From the NCBI GenBank assembly GCA_018883545.1, contig JAHLEH010000001.1, positions 1,087,394 to 1,151,393 of the forward strand: a stretch of DNA of 64,000 bases, written 5' to 3'. The stretch's first letter is position 1. Each line of letters opens with the position of its first letter. A program made the translations under genes and the position numbers. This DNA comes from Marixanthotalea marina. Its GTDB lineage: Bacteria > Bacteroidota > Bacteroidia > Flavobacteriales > Flavobacteriaceae. Positions 45,136 through 54,468 of the stretch are shown here, piece after piece. Under the pieces are notes generated by a model. It did no database searches and had not been told where the DNA came from. It worked only from the letters and a program-made list of their open reading frames with translations.

Positions 45136-45657
45136 ATGAATGTAATTTTAATTGGGTATATGGCTTCTGGAAAGTCGAGCGTTGGAAAGATTTTAGCAGA
45201 AAAATTGAAATTTGAGTTTATAGATTTGGACGATTACATTGAAATGAAAGAGCAAGACACTATTAAGCATATCTTTAAAAAGAAAGGGGAGATATATTTT
45301 AGAAAGTTGGAAACTAAATATCTAAAAGAAATTCTAGAGAGTCAAGATAATGTGGTTTTGTCCTTGGGAGGTGGTACCCCTTGTTATGGAAATAATATGC
45401 ATTTTATTAGGGAAAATAAAAATGCTAAAAGTATTTATTTTAAAACAAGTATACCAACCTTGGTCGATAGGTTAAAAACCGAAAAAGCCAAAAGGCCCCT
45501 AATTGCCCATATTGATAGCGATGAAATGTTAGTTGAATTTATTGGAAAACATTTGTTTGAACGCTCCCAATTTTACAATCTTGCCGAAATAACGGTAACT
45601 ACAGATAACAAAACAAAAAAGCAAATTGTAGAAGACGTCTTGCTGGCCTTATTCTAA
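45136..45657 (+). CDS. aroK: Shikimate kinase
   Basis: This 173-residue cytoplasmic enzyme phosphorylates shikimate with ATP in the chorismate pathway. The Walker A motif is GYMASGKSSVG, followed by the shikimate-binding DLDDYIE stretch, the GGGTP motif and the lid arginine region (KAKRPL). Its length is normal for the family. It is a single gene whose end overlaps the convergent phosphoribosyltransferase gene by 9 bases. Confidence 0.94.
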   Translation: MNVILIGYMASGKSSVGKILAEKLKFEFIDLDDYIEMKEQDTIKHIFKKKGEIYFRKLETKYLKEILESQDNVVLSLGGGTPCYGNNMHFIRENKNAKSIYFKTSIPTLVDRLKTEKAKRPLIAHIDSDEMLVEFIGKHLFERSQFYNLAEITVTTDNKTKKQIVEDVLLALF

Positions 45658-46152
45658 AAATGCTTCAAATGTTTTGCCTTCTAAGTTTATATGCACATGT
45701 TCGTGTAAAGATGTAGATAGGGAAATGCCTTTAAAATCAGCCTTAATGGGATATTTTTTATGGTTTCGGTTTACTAAAACGGCAGTTTTGAATTTTTTTA
45801 GAGGTACTTCCAGAAAATGCTTAACACCATAAATTAATGTGGTTCCCGAATTTAAGACATCATCAACCAAAACCAAAGACTCGTTTTGGTATTCTTCGGA
45901 CGAAAGGGACGTTTTTATAGGAGCTAATGGATTTTTTTTGTCAATAATTACTTTGCAAAGAACGATTTCAATGTCAGATATTTTTTGAAGCACTTCTTTC
46001 AATTTTTTGGCAAGAATATAACCATTGCCTTCAATGCCTGCTAAAACCACTTTTTTTTCATCTACATTGGTTTCGTATATCTGATAGGCAATGCGCCTTA
46101 TTTTATGGCTTATCTCCTGGTGATTTAATATTACATTGTTCTTTACTTCCAT
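45649..46152 (-). CDS. PyrR-like phosphoribosyltransferase
   Basis: This 167-residue type I phosphoribosyltransferase has the PRPP-binding loop LVLVDDVLNSGTTL and a C-terminal part (LVNRNHKKYPIKADFKG) resembling PyrR, the uracil phosphoribosyltransferase/pyrimidine regulator. Whether it regulates pyrimidine genes or only salvages a base is open, because no pyr genes are nearby. It follows the S4-domain gene on the same strand by 27 bases and overlaps the 3' end of aroK. Confidence 0.85.
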   Translation of the reverse strand: MEVKNNVILNHQEISHKIRRIAYQIYETNVDEKKVVLAGIEGNGYILAKKLKEVLQKISDIEIVLCKVIIDKKNPLAPIKTSLSSEEYQNESLVLVDDVLNSGTTLIYGVKHFLEVPLKKFKTAVLVNRNHKKYPIKADFKGISLSTSLHEHVHINLEGKTFEAFLE

Positions 46153-46179
46153 ATAAACTGTAAAAATTAAGGTATAAAA

Positions 46180-46551
46180 TTACTCATTTTCATCATAAAA
46201 ATCATCAATATCCCTTCTGTCTTTTTTGGTGGGCCTGCCGGTTCCCTTTTTTCTATAGTAGTCTTTAGAATATTTCAATAATTCCTGGGTATCAAATTGT
46301 TCTTTAGGTGTGTTGTCTGTTCTGTAAATATCAACCAATTTGGCGCCAACCCTGCTTTCGGGTAAGTCGTTAACCGTAATTTTATAGTTAATTTGGTTAA
46401 GCCTCATTTCTATTTGGTCTTGGGGGTAAACATCTCTACTTGGTTTAACAATCTCACCATTTATCCGAATGTGACCTTTTTTACATGCAGTAGTTGCCAA
46501 GGTTCTTGTTTTATAATACCTAACGCACCATAAATACTTATCAATTCTCAT
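46180..46551 (-). CDS. S4-domain RNA-binding protein (Hsp15-like)
   Basis: The small 123-residue basic protein starts directly with an S4 domain (MRIDKYLWCVRYYKTRTLAT, then GHIRINGEIVKPSRDV). The C-terminal tail is rich in Lys/Arg and then acidic (GRPTKKDRRDIDDFYDENE). Hsp15-type proteins bind free 50S subunits carrying a stalled nascent chain. That role is inferred from the domain. It is transcribed with the downstream phosphoribosyltransferase gene. Confidence 0.88.
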   Translation of the reverse strand: MRIDKYLWCVRYYKTRTLATTACKKGHIRINGEIVKPSRDVYPQDQIEMRLNQINYKITVNDLPESRVGAKLVDIYRTDNTPKEQFDTQELLKYSKDYYRKKGTGRPTKKDRRDIDDFYDENE

Positions 46552-46683
46552 AATTATATTACAAAACTACGTTAATGTTGTTGCGCAAGATTGTATTAAA
46601 ATTGTATCTTGCGACCTCAAAAATAAGCAATAATAAAACAATTGTAATTTAATTACAGTTATTATAAGATTTATAAAGATTTT

Positions 46684-47661
46684 ATGAAAATAGAAAAGAG
46701 CCGTAAAAGAAAGATGTTTAAAGTAGGTACGTTTAGTGTCATAATTTTATCTTTTGCCTTAAGCTTTATTTCCTGTAAGAAGGATGATGATGAAGTGCCA
46801 ACTACGCCACCAAGAGATAGGGGTGAACAACAAATAGTAGACAAGGATTCTCTAGTAAATTATTTGGAAACCCACTATTATAATTCTACACATTTAGATA
46901 CCATAGCAAATCCCAATACGAATGAGCTTATTATAACAAAGCTAAATAATGGAGAAGAAGTGCCTGAAGGGCATACGTTACTTATTGAAGGTGTTGGAGA
47001 CTCAAAAAAAGTAGTTTATAGAGATACAGATTACGAGTTTTATGTGCTTAAAATAAATCAAGGAGGTGGTGTCAAATCACCAACATTTGCAGATAGGGTA
47101 TTTTTAACTTATGAAGGTTCTTTGCTTAATGGAAGCGTATTTGATAAGGCTGTTAACCCTGTAACATTTGAACTATTGGCGTTGATACCGGGATGGCGCA
47201 AGGTGTTGCCAGATTTCAACGTGGCGGAATCGTATGTAGATAATGGCGATGGTACGGTTAGCTATTTAAATGTGGGTTCTGGCGTTATGTTTTTACCATC
47301 TGGACTAGCTTACTTTGCGAGTATTCAACCGGCTATACCTGCATATTCACCATTGATTTTTAAGTTTGATTTAATGGATATGTTTGAAACCGACCATGAT
47401 GGTGATGGCATACCATCTTATATGGAAGATTTAAACGGTGATGGAGAAATGACTGTTAATTTTGAAGATTCAAAAGACCCAAATGATGATGATACTGATG
47501 GTGATTTTGAAGCAAATTACCAAGATGTAGATGATGATGGTGATGGTGTTTTAACCATTTATGAAGATATAGATGGTGATGGAGATCCTACAAACGATAT
47601 TGGTAAAAATGGAATCCCGAAATATTTGGATCCCGAGGAAAAGGAATCGAATCAAAACTAA
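46684..47661 (+). CDS. FKBP-type peptidyl-prolyl isomerase lipoprotein with acidic calcium-binding-like tail
   Basis: This 325-residue lipoprotein has lipid-attachment Cys in SFISCKKDDDE. The KKDDD after the Cys resembles the Bacteroidota surface-export signal. An FKBP-like domain follows (VFLTYEGSLLNGSVFDKA, then FLPSGLAYFAS). The last ~80 residues are Asp-rich DxDxDG repeats (DHDGDGIPSYMEDLNGDGE, DVDDDGDGV, DIDGDGDPTND), as in thrombospondin-3-like calcium-binding repeats. A role in folding at the cell surface is inferred. It ends at a strong terminator. Confidence 0.87.
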   Translation: MKIEKSRKRKMFKVGTFSVIILSFALSFISCKKDDDEVPTTPPRDRGEQQIVDKDSLVNYLETHYYNSTHLDTIANPNTNELIITKLNNGEEVPEGHTLLIEGVGDSKKVVYRDTDYEFYVLKINQGGGVKSPTFADRVFLTYEGSLLNGSVFDKAVNPVTFELLALIPGWRKVLPDFNVAESYVDNGDGTVSYLNVGSGVMFLPSGLAYFASIQPAIPAYSPLIFKFDLMDMFETDHDGDGIPSYMEDLNGDGEMTVNFEDSKDPNDDDTDGDFEANYQDVDDDGDGVLTIYEDIDGDGDPTNDIGKNGIPKYLDPEEKESNQN

Positions 47662-47700
47662 ATAAAACGCCCGCTAATTAATTAGCGGGCGTTTTATTTT
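47661..47700. terminator. Bidirectional terminator, perfect palindrome
   Basis: The 32-base core is a perfect palindrome built on AAAACGCCCGCTAATT with its complement, flanked by A and T runs. It sits between the convergent FKBP lipoprotein and outer-membrane barrel genes and can serve both. Confidence 0.9.
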
Positions 47701-47707
47701 TCCAATG

Positions 47708-48322
47708 TTACAATATGAGTGATAAACTCAAAATTAATTGATTGGGTCTGGTGTCGATTCTACTTGTGTTAATATTGTTGTTGTTTAAGAAAGTAGCTTC
47801 GTTGTCGCTAAACCCTCTTTCGTATCTAAGATCTATTCCCAGTTTATTTAGGTTTAAACCAATACCAAAATTAAGTCCAACGGTAAAATCGTTTTTAACA
47901 TCGTTAATGGCAATACCATCAAATTCGGTGTCTAGAATGTATTGAAAAGACGGACCGCCAAAAACACTTACGGGGCCTAAAACTTTTATGCCAACAAGCA
48001 TTGGGGCATCTAATTTTTGCATTTTAAAACTATCGTCATCGTAGTCACTTTTAGTGCTGGTGTAAACCAACTCTGGTTTAAAATAAACTTGACTTCCTAT
48101 TTTGCCAAATACACCAATATGGTAACCCACATTTCTGTCGGGGTTTTTAGCATTGCTTCCAATAGATTCAAAATAATCGCCATTGGCATTATAATTTAAA
48201 CCACCTTTAATACCAAAGCCAGTTGCGGTTTGTGCAAAACCAAGTGCTGTGCCTGCCATTAAAAAAAGTGTGAGTAAAACTGCTTTTTTGTTGTTTTTAA
48301 ATGTTTTTTTTAGTTTTTCCAT
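47708..48322 (-). CDS. Outer-membrane beta-barrel protein (porin family)
   Basis: This 204-residue protein has a signal peptide (ends near LGFAQ) and alternating beta-strands throughout (GFGIKGGLNYN, VYFKPELVYTS, DLRYERGFSD), matching the small PF13568-type outer-membrane barrels common in Bacteroidota. It ends with the hydrophobic strand LILSLSLIL. The function is unknown. Such proteins are structural or sensory barrels rather than classical porins. It is a single gene with its own promoter in the 273-base gap shared with tgt. Confidence 0.85.
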   Translation of the reverse strand: MEKLKKTFKNNKKAVLLTLFLMAGTALGFAQTATGFGIKGGLNYNANGDYFESIGSNAKNPDRNVGYHIGVFGKIGSQVYFKPELVYTSTKSDYDDDSFKMQKLDAPMLVGIKVLGPVSVFGGPSFQYILDTEFDGIAINDVKNDFTVGLNFGIGLNLNKLGIDLRYERGFSDNEATFLNNNNINTSRIDTRPNQLILSLSLIL

Positions 48323-48526
48323 AATAGTCGTTTTTAATTAGATTTAGGTTTTTTCAAAAGTATGTCTTACTAGTTCAATCTGTATTATATAATTTCAAGT
48401 GTATGTTATATAATTGAAGAAAAGTACATAATTTCAAAAAAATAACAAGTTCATTTAATCAAAAACGTTGCCAAGTCTATATTATTATCAAATTTTGGAA
48501 AACCTTAGACTTATTTTATTGTTAAT

Positions 48527-48534
48527 TATGTTTG
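48527..48534 (+). promoter_or_regulatory. -7 promoter box upstream of tgt
   Basis: TATGTTTG is an exact TAnnTTTG match 61 bases before the tgt start. A matching TTG box at the standard spacing is not clear. Confidence 0.5.
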
Positions 48535-48595
48535 ATTGAACTAACATTAAAACTAAAAAATATGTAGGTTTGCCAATTGAAGTACAGTTAGAATT

Positions 48596-49726
48596 ATGCA
48601 ATTTGAATTAAAGGGTAAAGACTCACAAAGTAAAGCTAGAGCAGGCGTAGTAACTACAGATCATGGCGTTATAGAAACACCAATTTTTATGCCTGTTGGA
48701 ACGGTTGCAACCGTTAAAGGAGTACACCAGAGAGAACTAAAGGACGATATTAACCCAGATATAATCTTAGGAAATACTTACCATTTATACTTACGTCCGC
48801 AAACGGATATTATTGAAAAGGCTGGCGGACTTCATAAGTTTATGAATTGGGATCGAAATATACTAACCGATTCTGGGGGTTATCAGGTGTATTCGCTTTC
48901 TGCCAATAGGAAAATTAAAGAAGAAGGGGTGAAATTCAAATCACATATTGATGGTAGCTACCATATTTTTACCCCAGAAAATGTGATGGAAATACAGCGG
49001 ACTATTGGGGCAGATATCATCATGGCTTTTGATGAATGTACACCATACCCGTGCGACTATAATTATGCCAAACGTTCCATGCACATGACGCACCGTTGGT
49101 TAGATAGGTGCATTAATCATTTGGAGAAGACACCTTTAAAGTATGACTATAACCAAGCTTTTTTTCCTATTGTACAAGGAAGTACTTATAAGGATTTAAG
49201 AATACAATCTGCCGAATATATAGCGAATTCGGGAGCTGTTGGTAATGCCATTGGAGGTCTGTCTGTAGGCGAACCTGCAGAAGAAATGTATGCTATGACC
49301 GAGGTTGTTTGCAACATTTTACCAGAAGATAAACCACGCTACTTAATGGGCGTGGGTACGCCAATCAATATTTTAGAAAACATTGCGTTAGGTATAGATA
49401 TGTTCGACTGTGTAATGCCAACAAGAAATGCCAGAAACGGTATGCTTTTTACAGCCTACGGTACCATAAACATAAAAAACAAAAAGTGGGAAGCAGACTT
49501 TTCACCAATTGATGAAATGGATATAACCTATGTTGATACCTATTATACAAAAGCTTATTTAAGGCATTTGTTTACCGTGAACGAAATGTTGGGAAAACAA
49601 ATAGCTACCATTCATAATCTAGGTTTTTATTTGTGGTTGGTTCGCGAAGCGAGAAAGCATATATTAGCAGGAGATTTTAAAGAATGGAAAGACAAAATGG
49701 TTAAGCAAATGGATAATCGTTTGTAA
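48596..49726 (+). CDS. tgt: tRNA-guanine transglycosylase
   Basis: This 376-residue enzyme exchanges guanine 34 for preQ1 (queuosine pathway) in tRNAs with GUN anticodons. The TIM barrel shows LTDSGGYQVYSLS with the catalytic Asp, DIIMAFDECTPYP, GNAIGGLSVGE and FDCVMPTRNARNG, which includes the nucleophilic Asp. The C-terminal zinc ligands typical of bacterial Tgt are not in the usual CxCxxC form here, as in other Bacteroidota (from memory). The stop overlaps the next start (TAATG), so translation is probably coupled to lptG. Confidence 0.94.
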   Translation: MQFELKGKDSQSKARAGVVTTDHGVIETPIFMPVGTVATVKGVHQRELKDDINPDIILGNTYHLYLRPQTDIIEKAGGLHKFMNWDRNILTDSGGYQVYSLSANRKIKEEGVKFKSHIDGSYHIFTPENVMEIQRTIGADIIMAFDECTPYPCDYNYAKRSMHMTHRWLDRCINHLEKTPLKYDYNQAFFPIVQGSTYKDLRIQSAEYIANSGAVGNAIGGLSVGEPAEEMYAMTEVVCNILPEDKPRYLMGVGTPINILENIALGIDMFDCVMPTRNARNGMLFTAYGTINIKNKKWEADFSPIDEMDITYVDTYYTKAYLRHLFTVNEMLGKQIATIHNLGFYLWLVREARKHILAGDFKEWKDKMVKQMDNRL

Positions 49727-50802
49727 TGAAAATTTTAGACTGGTACATATTAAAGCGCTATTTGTTTACATTTCTTATGATGTTATTGCTGTTTATTCCA
49801 ATAGCAATAACAGTGCATCTTGCAGAAAAAATAGGTAAGATTCTTGAAAGTGAAGTTCCTATAGATGAAGTACTGATTTATTTGTTAGATTTTACTATTT
49901 ATTTCGCAAATCTATTGTTTCCGTTGTTTTTGTTTCTTTCGGTTATATGGTTTACCTCTAAACTAGCCAACAATACAGAAGTTATTGCTTTTTTAAGTTC
50001 AGGTGTTTCTTTTGCTAGGTTTTTAAGGTCTTACATTTATGGAGCTATTGTTGTGGCTATTGTGGCATTAATATTAGGTCTGTATTTGGCTCCTATTGCC
50101 AGTAAAGGGTTTAATGAATTCGATTTTAAATATTTTCACCCTTACAGAAAGGATGCTCAAGATTCCAATATTTTTAGACAGATTAATGATAACGAACTTA
50201 TTTATGTAAGAAGTTATGATTCAAAAAATAAGCAAGGAACCAATTTTATTTTAGAACGGTTTGATGGCAATAAACTTGTGCATAAAATAACAGCAGATAG
50301 GATAAAATATAATGAAGAAGATACTACCTATACACTCACAAATTATGTGAAAAGAAATATTGGAGAATTTAACGATGAATTCGAGAAAGAAAATAAAAAA
50401 GACACCCTATTTTCTTTTGATGTGGATGATTTAACACCTGTAGTTTATCAAGCGGAAATATTATCCTATAAAGAATTGGTTAATTTTATTGAAAAAGAAG
50501 AAGCTAGAGGATCTTCTAATGTGGGGCGTTATAAATTGGTGCTTTATAAAAAATGGAGTTTGCCGGTTTCCATTTTTATTTTAACCATTATTGCGGTTGC
50601 GGTATCGTCTATAAAACGAAGGGGCGGTATGGGTGTAAACCTTGCTTTGGGTATTTGTATTGCCATGATTTTTATCTTTTTTGATAAAATATTTGGGGTT
50701 ATGGCAGAGCAATCAGATTTCCCATCGGTAATTGCGGCGTGGTTTCCCAATGTAGTTTTTGGTATTTTGGCTTTATACCTGTTAAAGAATGCTAAGCGAT
50801 AA
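49726..50802 (+). CDS. LPS export permease, LptF/LptG (YjgP/YjgQ) family
   Basis: This 358-residue inner-membrane protein has about six membrane spans: three in the N-terminal part (LFTFLMMLLLFIPIAI and the two helices after it), a periplasmic beta-jelly-roll (~130-265), then three C-terminal spans. It forms the transmembrane part of the LptBFGC ABC transporter, which extracts LPS from the inner membrane. LptG and LptF cannot be separated by eye. It starts on the tgt stop codon and overlaps the next gene by 14 bases. Confidence 0.87.
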   Translation: MKILDWYILKRYLFTFLMMLLLFIPIAITVHLAEKIGKILESEVPIDEVLIYLLDFTIYFANLLFPLFLFLSVIWFTSKLANNTEVIAFLSSGVSFARFLRSYIYGAIVVAIVALILGLYLAPIASKGFNEFDFKYFHPYRKDAQDSNIFRQINDNELIYVRSYDSKNKQGTNFILERFDGNKLVHKITADRIKYNEEDTTYTLTNYVKRNIGEFNDEFEKENKKDTLFSFDVDDLTPVVYQAEILSYKELVNFIEKEEARGSSNVGRYKLVLYKKWSLPVSIFILTIIAVAVSSIKRRGGMGVNLALGICIAMIFIFFDKIFGVMAEQSDFPSVIAAWFPNVVFGILALYLLKNAKR

Positions 50803-51685
50803 ATTTAAGAATTATCTGCACCTTCACTTTTTGGTTTTTATTGCAGGTTTTACGGCTATTTTGGGGCAGCTTATTTCAATAAAGGCAGTTCCACTGGTTT
50901 GGTTCAGAATGTTATTGGCCTCTATTTTGGTAGCATTCTTTATTAAGTTTTCAAAAGCAAAAATAAAAGTTTCCGTAAAGTCTATATTAAAGCTCTCGAT
51001 TGCAGGTGTTATCATTGCGTTGCATTGGGTAGCTTTTTTTGGAGCTATTGATGCGTCAAACGTTTCCATTACCTTGGCCATGTTTTCATCTGGAACTTTT
51101 TTTGCATCCATTATAGAGCCTATTGTTTATAAACGGCGTGTAATTTGGTACGAAATTATCTTTGGGTTGCTTGTAATCGTTGGTGTTTTTATAATTACGC
51201 AAAGTGAAATAGCTTATTTAAAAGGTATTTTATTGGGAATATTGGCAGCATTTTTATCTTCGTTGTTTGCTGTTTTAAATGGAAGTTTTCTAAAACAGCA
51301 CAATGCAACCACAATTTCTTACTACGAATTTTTAAGTGGTGCTATATTTCTATCAATTTTCATTTTGTTTTTTGAAGGTGGTTTTTCAAAAGATTTTTTT
51401 CAGTTAAGTGCAAAGGATTTCTGGTATTTATTCATTTTGGCATCTATTTGTACGGCATATGCTTTTATAGCGGCTATTCACGTGATGCGACACATTAGTC
51501 CTTATACAGTCGTGTTAACATATAATTTAGAGCCTATTTATGGAATGATTATAGCTATTTTCCTTTTCCCAGAAAAAGAAAAAATGAGTACTAATTTTTA
51601 TTTTGGAGCATCTATTGTTATCATTACAGTTTTATTAAATGCTGTGTTAAAAAACAGAAGAAAATTAAAAAGAAAACGCGCTTAG
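50789..51685 (+). CDS. EamA/DMT-family transporter
   Basis: This 298-residue polytopic inner-membrane protein has ten hydrophobic segments arranged as two EamA repeats. Typical stretches are VWFRMLLASILVAFF, IIALHWVAFFGAIDASNVSI and YNLEPIYGMIIAIFLF. DMT transporters export metabolites or act as exchangers. The substrate is unknown. It overlaps the 3' end of the Lpt permease gene by 14 bases and is the last gene of the tgt unit. Confidence 0.9.
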   Translation: MLSDKFKNYLHLHFLVFIAGFTAILGQLISIKAVPLVWFRMLLASILVAFFIKFSKAKIKVSVKSILKLSIAGVIIALHWVAFFGAIDASNVSITLAMFSSGTFFASIIEPIVYKRRVIWYEIIFGLLVIVGVFIITQSEIAYLKGILLGILAAFLSSLFAVLNGSFLKQHNATTISYYEFLSGAIFLSIFILFFEGGFSKDFFQLSAKDFWYLFILASICTAYAFIAAIHVMRHISPYTVVLTYNLEPIYGMIIAIFLFPEKEKMSTNFYFGASIVIITVLLNAVLKNRRKLKRKRA

Positions 51686-51707
51686 CTTAATAACAGAATT
51701 AAAGTTT

Positions 51708-51715
51708 TTATATTT
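51708..51715 (+). promoter_or_regulatory. -7 promoter box of accA
   Basis: TATATTTG is an exact match to the TAnnTTTG consensus and lies 33 bases before the accA start, after the end of the upstream operon. A weak TTAG element lies about 22 bases upstream. Confidence 0.6.
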
Positions 51716-51747
51716 GTAGGCTAACTAAAATTGAAAAATAGATCCGT

Positions 51748-52701
51748 ATGGAATATTTAGAATTTGAACTTCCCATTAAAGAACTAGAAGAACAGTTACA
51801 AAAGTGTAGAGTAATAGGGCAGGAGAGTGATGTAGATGTAACGGAAACCTGTTCGCAAATTGAAAAAAAACTGGTTGAGACCAAAAAGAAAATTTATAAA
51901 GACCTTACGCCTTGGCAACGTGTGCAATTATCGAGGCACCCAAATAGGCCATATACATTAGATTATATTCGTGCTATATGTGGCGATACATTTCTAGAAC
52001 TTCATGGTGATAGAAATTTTAAAGACGATAAAGCCATGATAGGTGGTTTGGGGAAAATTGGTGACCAAAGTTTTATGTTTATTGGTCAACAAAAAGGCTA
52101 CAATACCAAAACGCGTCAATACAGGAATTTTGGAATGGCCAATCCTGAAGGTTATAGAAAAGCATTGCGTTTAATGAAGTCGGCCGAGAAATTCGGAATT
52201 CCTGTTGTTACATTAATAGACACCCCTGGTGCGTATCCAGGTTTAGAGGCTGAAGAACGCGGACAAGGAGAAGCCATAGCGCGAAATATTTTAGAAATGA
52301 CACGGCTAGAAGTACCAATTATAGCAATTGTAATTGGAGAAGGCGCTTCCGGAGGCGCTTTGGGTATTGGGGTTGGAGACCGCGTTTTGATGTTGGAAAA
52401 TTCATGGTATTCTGTTATATCACCAGAAAACTGTTCGTCTATATTATGGAGAAGCTGGGACCAAAAAGAACGTGCCGCTGAAGCGTTGAAACTGACGGCA
52501 GTTGACGCTAAAAAACTAAAGGTTATTGATGGAATAATAAAAGAACCGTTAGGAGGTGCCCATAAGGATAGAGATAAAACGTTCCGTGAAGTTGAAAAAA
52601 CAATTTTAAAAACATTGGAAGAATTAAAAAAATTAACACCCAAGGATTTAATAAATGAACGTATGGAAAAATATTCCAACATGGGTGTTTTTAAAGGGTA
52701 A
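51748..52701 (+). CDS. accA: Acetyl-CoA carboxylase carboxyltransferase subunit alpha
   Basis: This 317-residue subunit has the N-terminal helical region ([14 protein letters not shown]), [20 protein letters not shown] and the crotonase-type core with [19 protein letters not shown] and [20 protein letters not shown]. With AccD it transfers carboxyl from biotin to acetyl-CoA, the first step of fatty acid synthesis. Its length is normal. It is a single gene with its own promoter box and a strong terminator. Confidence 0.96.
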   Translation: MEYLEFELPIKELEEQLQKCRVIGQESDVDVTETCSQIEKKLVETKKKIYKDLTPWQRVQLSRHPNRPYTLDYIRAICGDTFLELHGDRNFKDDKAMIGGLGKIGDQSFMFIGQQKGYNTKTRQYRNFGMANPEGYRKALRLMKSAEKFGIPVVTLIDTPGAYPGLEAEERGQGEAIARNILEMTRLEVPIIAIVIGEGASGGALGIGVGDRVLMLENSWYSVISPENCSSILWRSWDQKERAAEALKLTAVDAKKLKVIDGIIKEPLGGAHKDRDKTFREVEKTILKTLEELKKLTPKDLINERMEKYSNMGVFKG

Positions 52702-52721
52702 CCCTTTTAATATCATAGATT

Positions 52722-52757
52722 AAAAAAATCTGAAGTTTTAAACTTCAGATTTTTTTA
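52722..52757 (+). terminator. Terminator of accA
   Basis: The stem is ATCTGAAGTTT/AACTTCAGAT with A- and T-runs on the flanks, immediately after the accA stop. Confidence 0.9.
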
Positions 52758-52823
52758 TGCTTATCCACAATATTTTAAATTTATTAACAGTTGGTTTGTT
52801 AATAGGTAGTTAAAAATAAATAA

Positions 52824-52852
52824 TTGTAAAAAACTATAATTGGTTATTTTCG
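52824..52852 (+). promoter_or_regulatory. Promoter of dnaB, close to the start codon
   Basis: A TTG box is followed after 18 bases by TATTTTCG, one base off TAnnTTTG. The ATG of dnaB begins only 5 bases after the box, so the transcript may be leaderless or nearly so (inference). Confidence 0.5.
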
Positions 52853-52856
52853 TGTC

Positions 52857-54401
52857 ATGAAGCAGCCAGAAAAAATAAAATCCTATAAAGTAGATAAAAG
52901 TCTTTTAATCAGTTTAGAAAAAGGCAAAATACCGCCTCAATCGCTTGATTTAGAAGAGGTTGTTTTGGGCGCTATGATGATTGACAAGAAAGGTGTTGAT
53001 GAGGTTATAGATATTTTAAGTCCGGATGCATTTTATAAGGAAGCACACCAACATATATTTGAAGCCATTTATCAATTGTTCGAAAACAGTGAGCCGGTTG
53101 ACTTATTAACGGTTTCAACGCAGTTAAAAAAGAATTCTAAATTAGAATTGGTTGGAGGTGACTTTTATCTCATATCACTAACCCAAAAAGTATCATCGTC
53201 AGCACATATCGAGTTTCATGCACGTATCATTTTGCAGAAATTCATTCAGCGCAGTTTGATAAAAATTTCCAGCGAAATAATTGAAGATGCTTACGATGAA
53301 ACTAAGGATGTTTTTGATCTTTTGGATAATGCCGAGGCCAAATTATACGAAGTAACTCAAGGAAACATTAAAAAATCGAGTGAAACAGCACAAGATTTGG
53401 TTATTCAGGCCAAGAAAAAAATTGAGGAAATATCCAATAAAGAAGGATTGAGTGGTATCCCTACAGGGTTTACAAAACTAGATAAGCTAACTTCCGGATG
53501 GCAGCCATCAGATTTAATCATTGTTGCGGCCCGTCCAGGTATGGGTAAAACGGCATTAACATTATCTATGGCCAGAAATATTTCTGTGGATCTTAATATT
53601 CCTGTGGCTTTCTTTTCTTTGGAGATGTCATCAGTACAATTGATAACACGTTTAATTTCTAGTGAAACTGGCTTGTCTTCAGAGAAGTTAAGAACTGGAA
53701 AACTAGAGAAACACGAATGGGAACAATTAAATGTAAAGGTGAAAGATTTGGAAAAAGCACCTTTATACATTGATGATACGCCATCACTTTCCATTTTCGA
53801 TTTAAGGGCTAAAGCACGCCGTTTGTCTTCCCAACATGGCATTAAGCTGATAATGATTGATTATTTGCAGTTGATGACTGGTGGTAGTAGCCATAGTGGC
53901 GGTAACCGTGAACAGGAAATTTCCATGATTTCAAGAAACCTAAAAGCTTTGGCAAAAGAATTGAATGTGCCCGTAATAGCGTTATCGCAGTTATCTCGTG
54001 CGGTTGAGACCCGTGGTGGTAGTAAAAGACCGTTGCTATCAGATTTACGTGAATCTGGAGCCATCGAGCAAGATGCTGATATTGTAAGTTTTATTTACAG
54101 ACCAGAATACTATAAAATTGATGAGTGGGATGATGAAGAACGTTCTCCTACCGAAGGTCAGGCAGAGTTTATTGTAGCCAAGCACCGTAATGGGGGATTG
54201 GATAACATTCGTTTGAAGTTTATCGGCCACCTAGGTAAGTTTGATAATTTGGATAATTTTGATTCACCGTTTGAATTCCATTCTAAAATGAATGCAGCTG
54301 CCAATGACGATACCTTTAAACCAGATGATTTCAAGGCCAACCCAGATCAAGCTTTTGGTAGTTCCTTTAATGATGACGATGATAATGACGTGCCGTTCTA
54401 G
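52857..54401 (+). CDS. dnaB: Replicative DNA helicase DnaB
   Basis: This 514-residue protein has the N-terminal DnaB domain (PPQSLDLEEVVLGAMM), a linker helix and the RecA-like C-terminal domain. Walker A is ARPGMGKTALTL, Walker B lies in LIMIDYLQLMTG, with the arginine-finger region LRESGAIEQDADIVSFIYRP. The C-terminal tail is acidic (DDDDNDVPF). It unwinds DNA at the replication fork as a hexamer. Nothing is unusual in the protein, and no intein is present. Confidence 0.97.
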   Translation: MKQPEKIKSYKVDKSLLISLEKGKIPPQSLDLEEVVLGAMMIDKKGVDEVIDILSPDAFYKEAHQHIFEAIYQLFENSEPVDLLTVSTQLKKNSKLELVGGDFYLISLTQKVSSSAHIEFHARIILQKFIQRSLIKISSEIIEDAYDETKDVFDLLDNAEAKLYEVTQGNIKKSSETAQDLVIQAKKKIEEISNKEGLSGIPTGFTKLDKLTSGWQPSDLIIVAARPGMGKTALTLSMARNISVDLNIPVAFFSLEMSSVQLITRLISSETGLSSEKLRTGKLEKHEWEQLNVKVKDLEKAPLYIDDTPSLSIFDLRAKARRLSSQHGIKLIMIDYLQLMTGGSSHSGGNREQEISMISRNLKALAKELNVPVIALSQLSRAVETRGGSKRPLLSDLRESGAIEQDADIVSFIYRPEYYKIDEWDDEERSPTEGQAEFIVAKHRNGGLDNIRLKFIGHLGKFDNLDNFDSPFEFHSKMNAAANDDTFKPDDFKANPDQAFGSSFNDDDDNDVPF

Positions 54402-54468
54402 CTATTAAACACTTAATATTTCCTTAAAGCATTTTAAGTCAAAATAAATTTTGATTACCTTTCGGTCT

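Noticed and set aside
45649..45657. Convergent overlap of aroK and the phosphoribosyltransferase gene as a sign of frameshift
   Set aside because: Both proteins have normal lengths and complete C-termini. Short convergent overlaps also occur at 56717-56720 and look ordinary here.
47668..47691. Palindrome at 47668-47691 as a regulatory operator
   Set aside because: It lies between convergent stop codons with A/T runs on both sides, so a bidirectional terminator explains it fully.
54451..54468. TTG start six codons upstream of the exported protein after dnaB
   Set aside because: The ATG at 54469 opens a typical signal peptide, and the six extra residues have no role.
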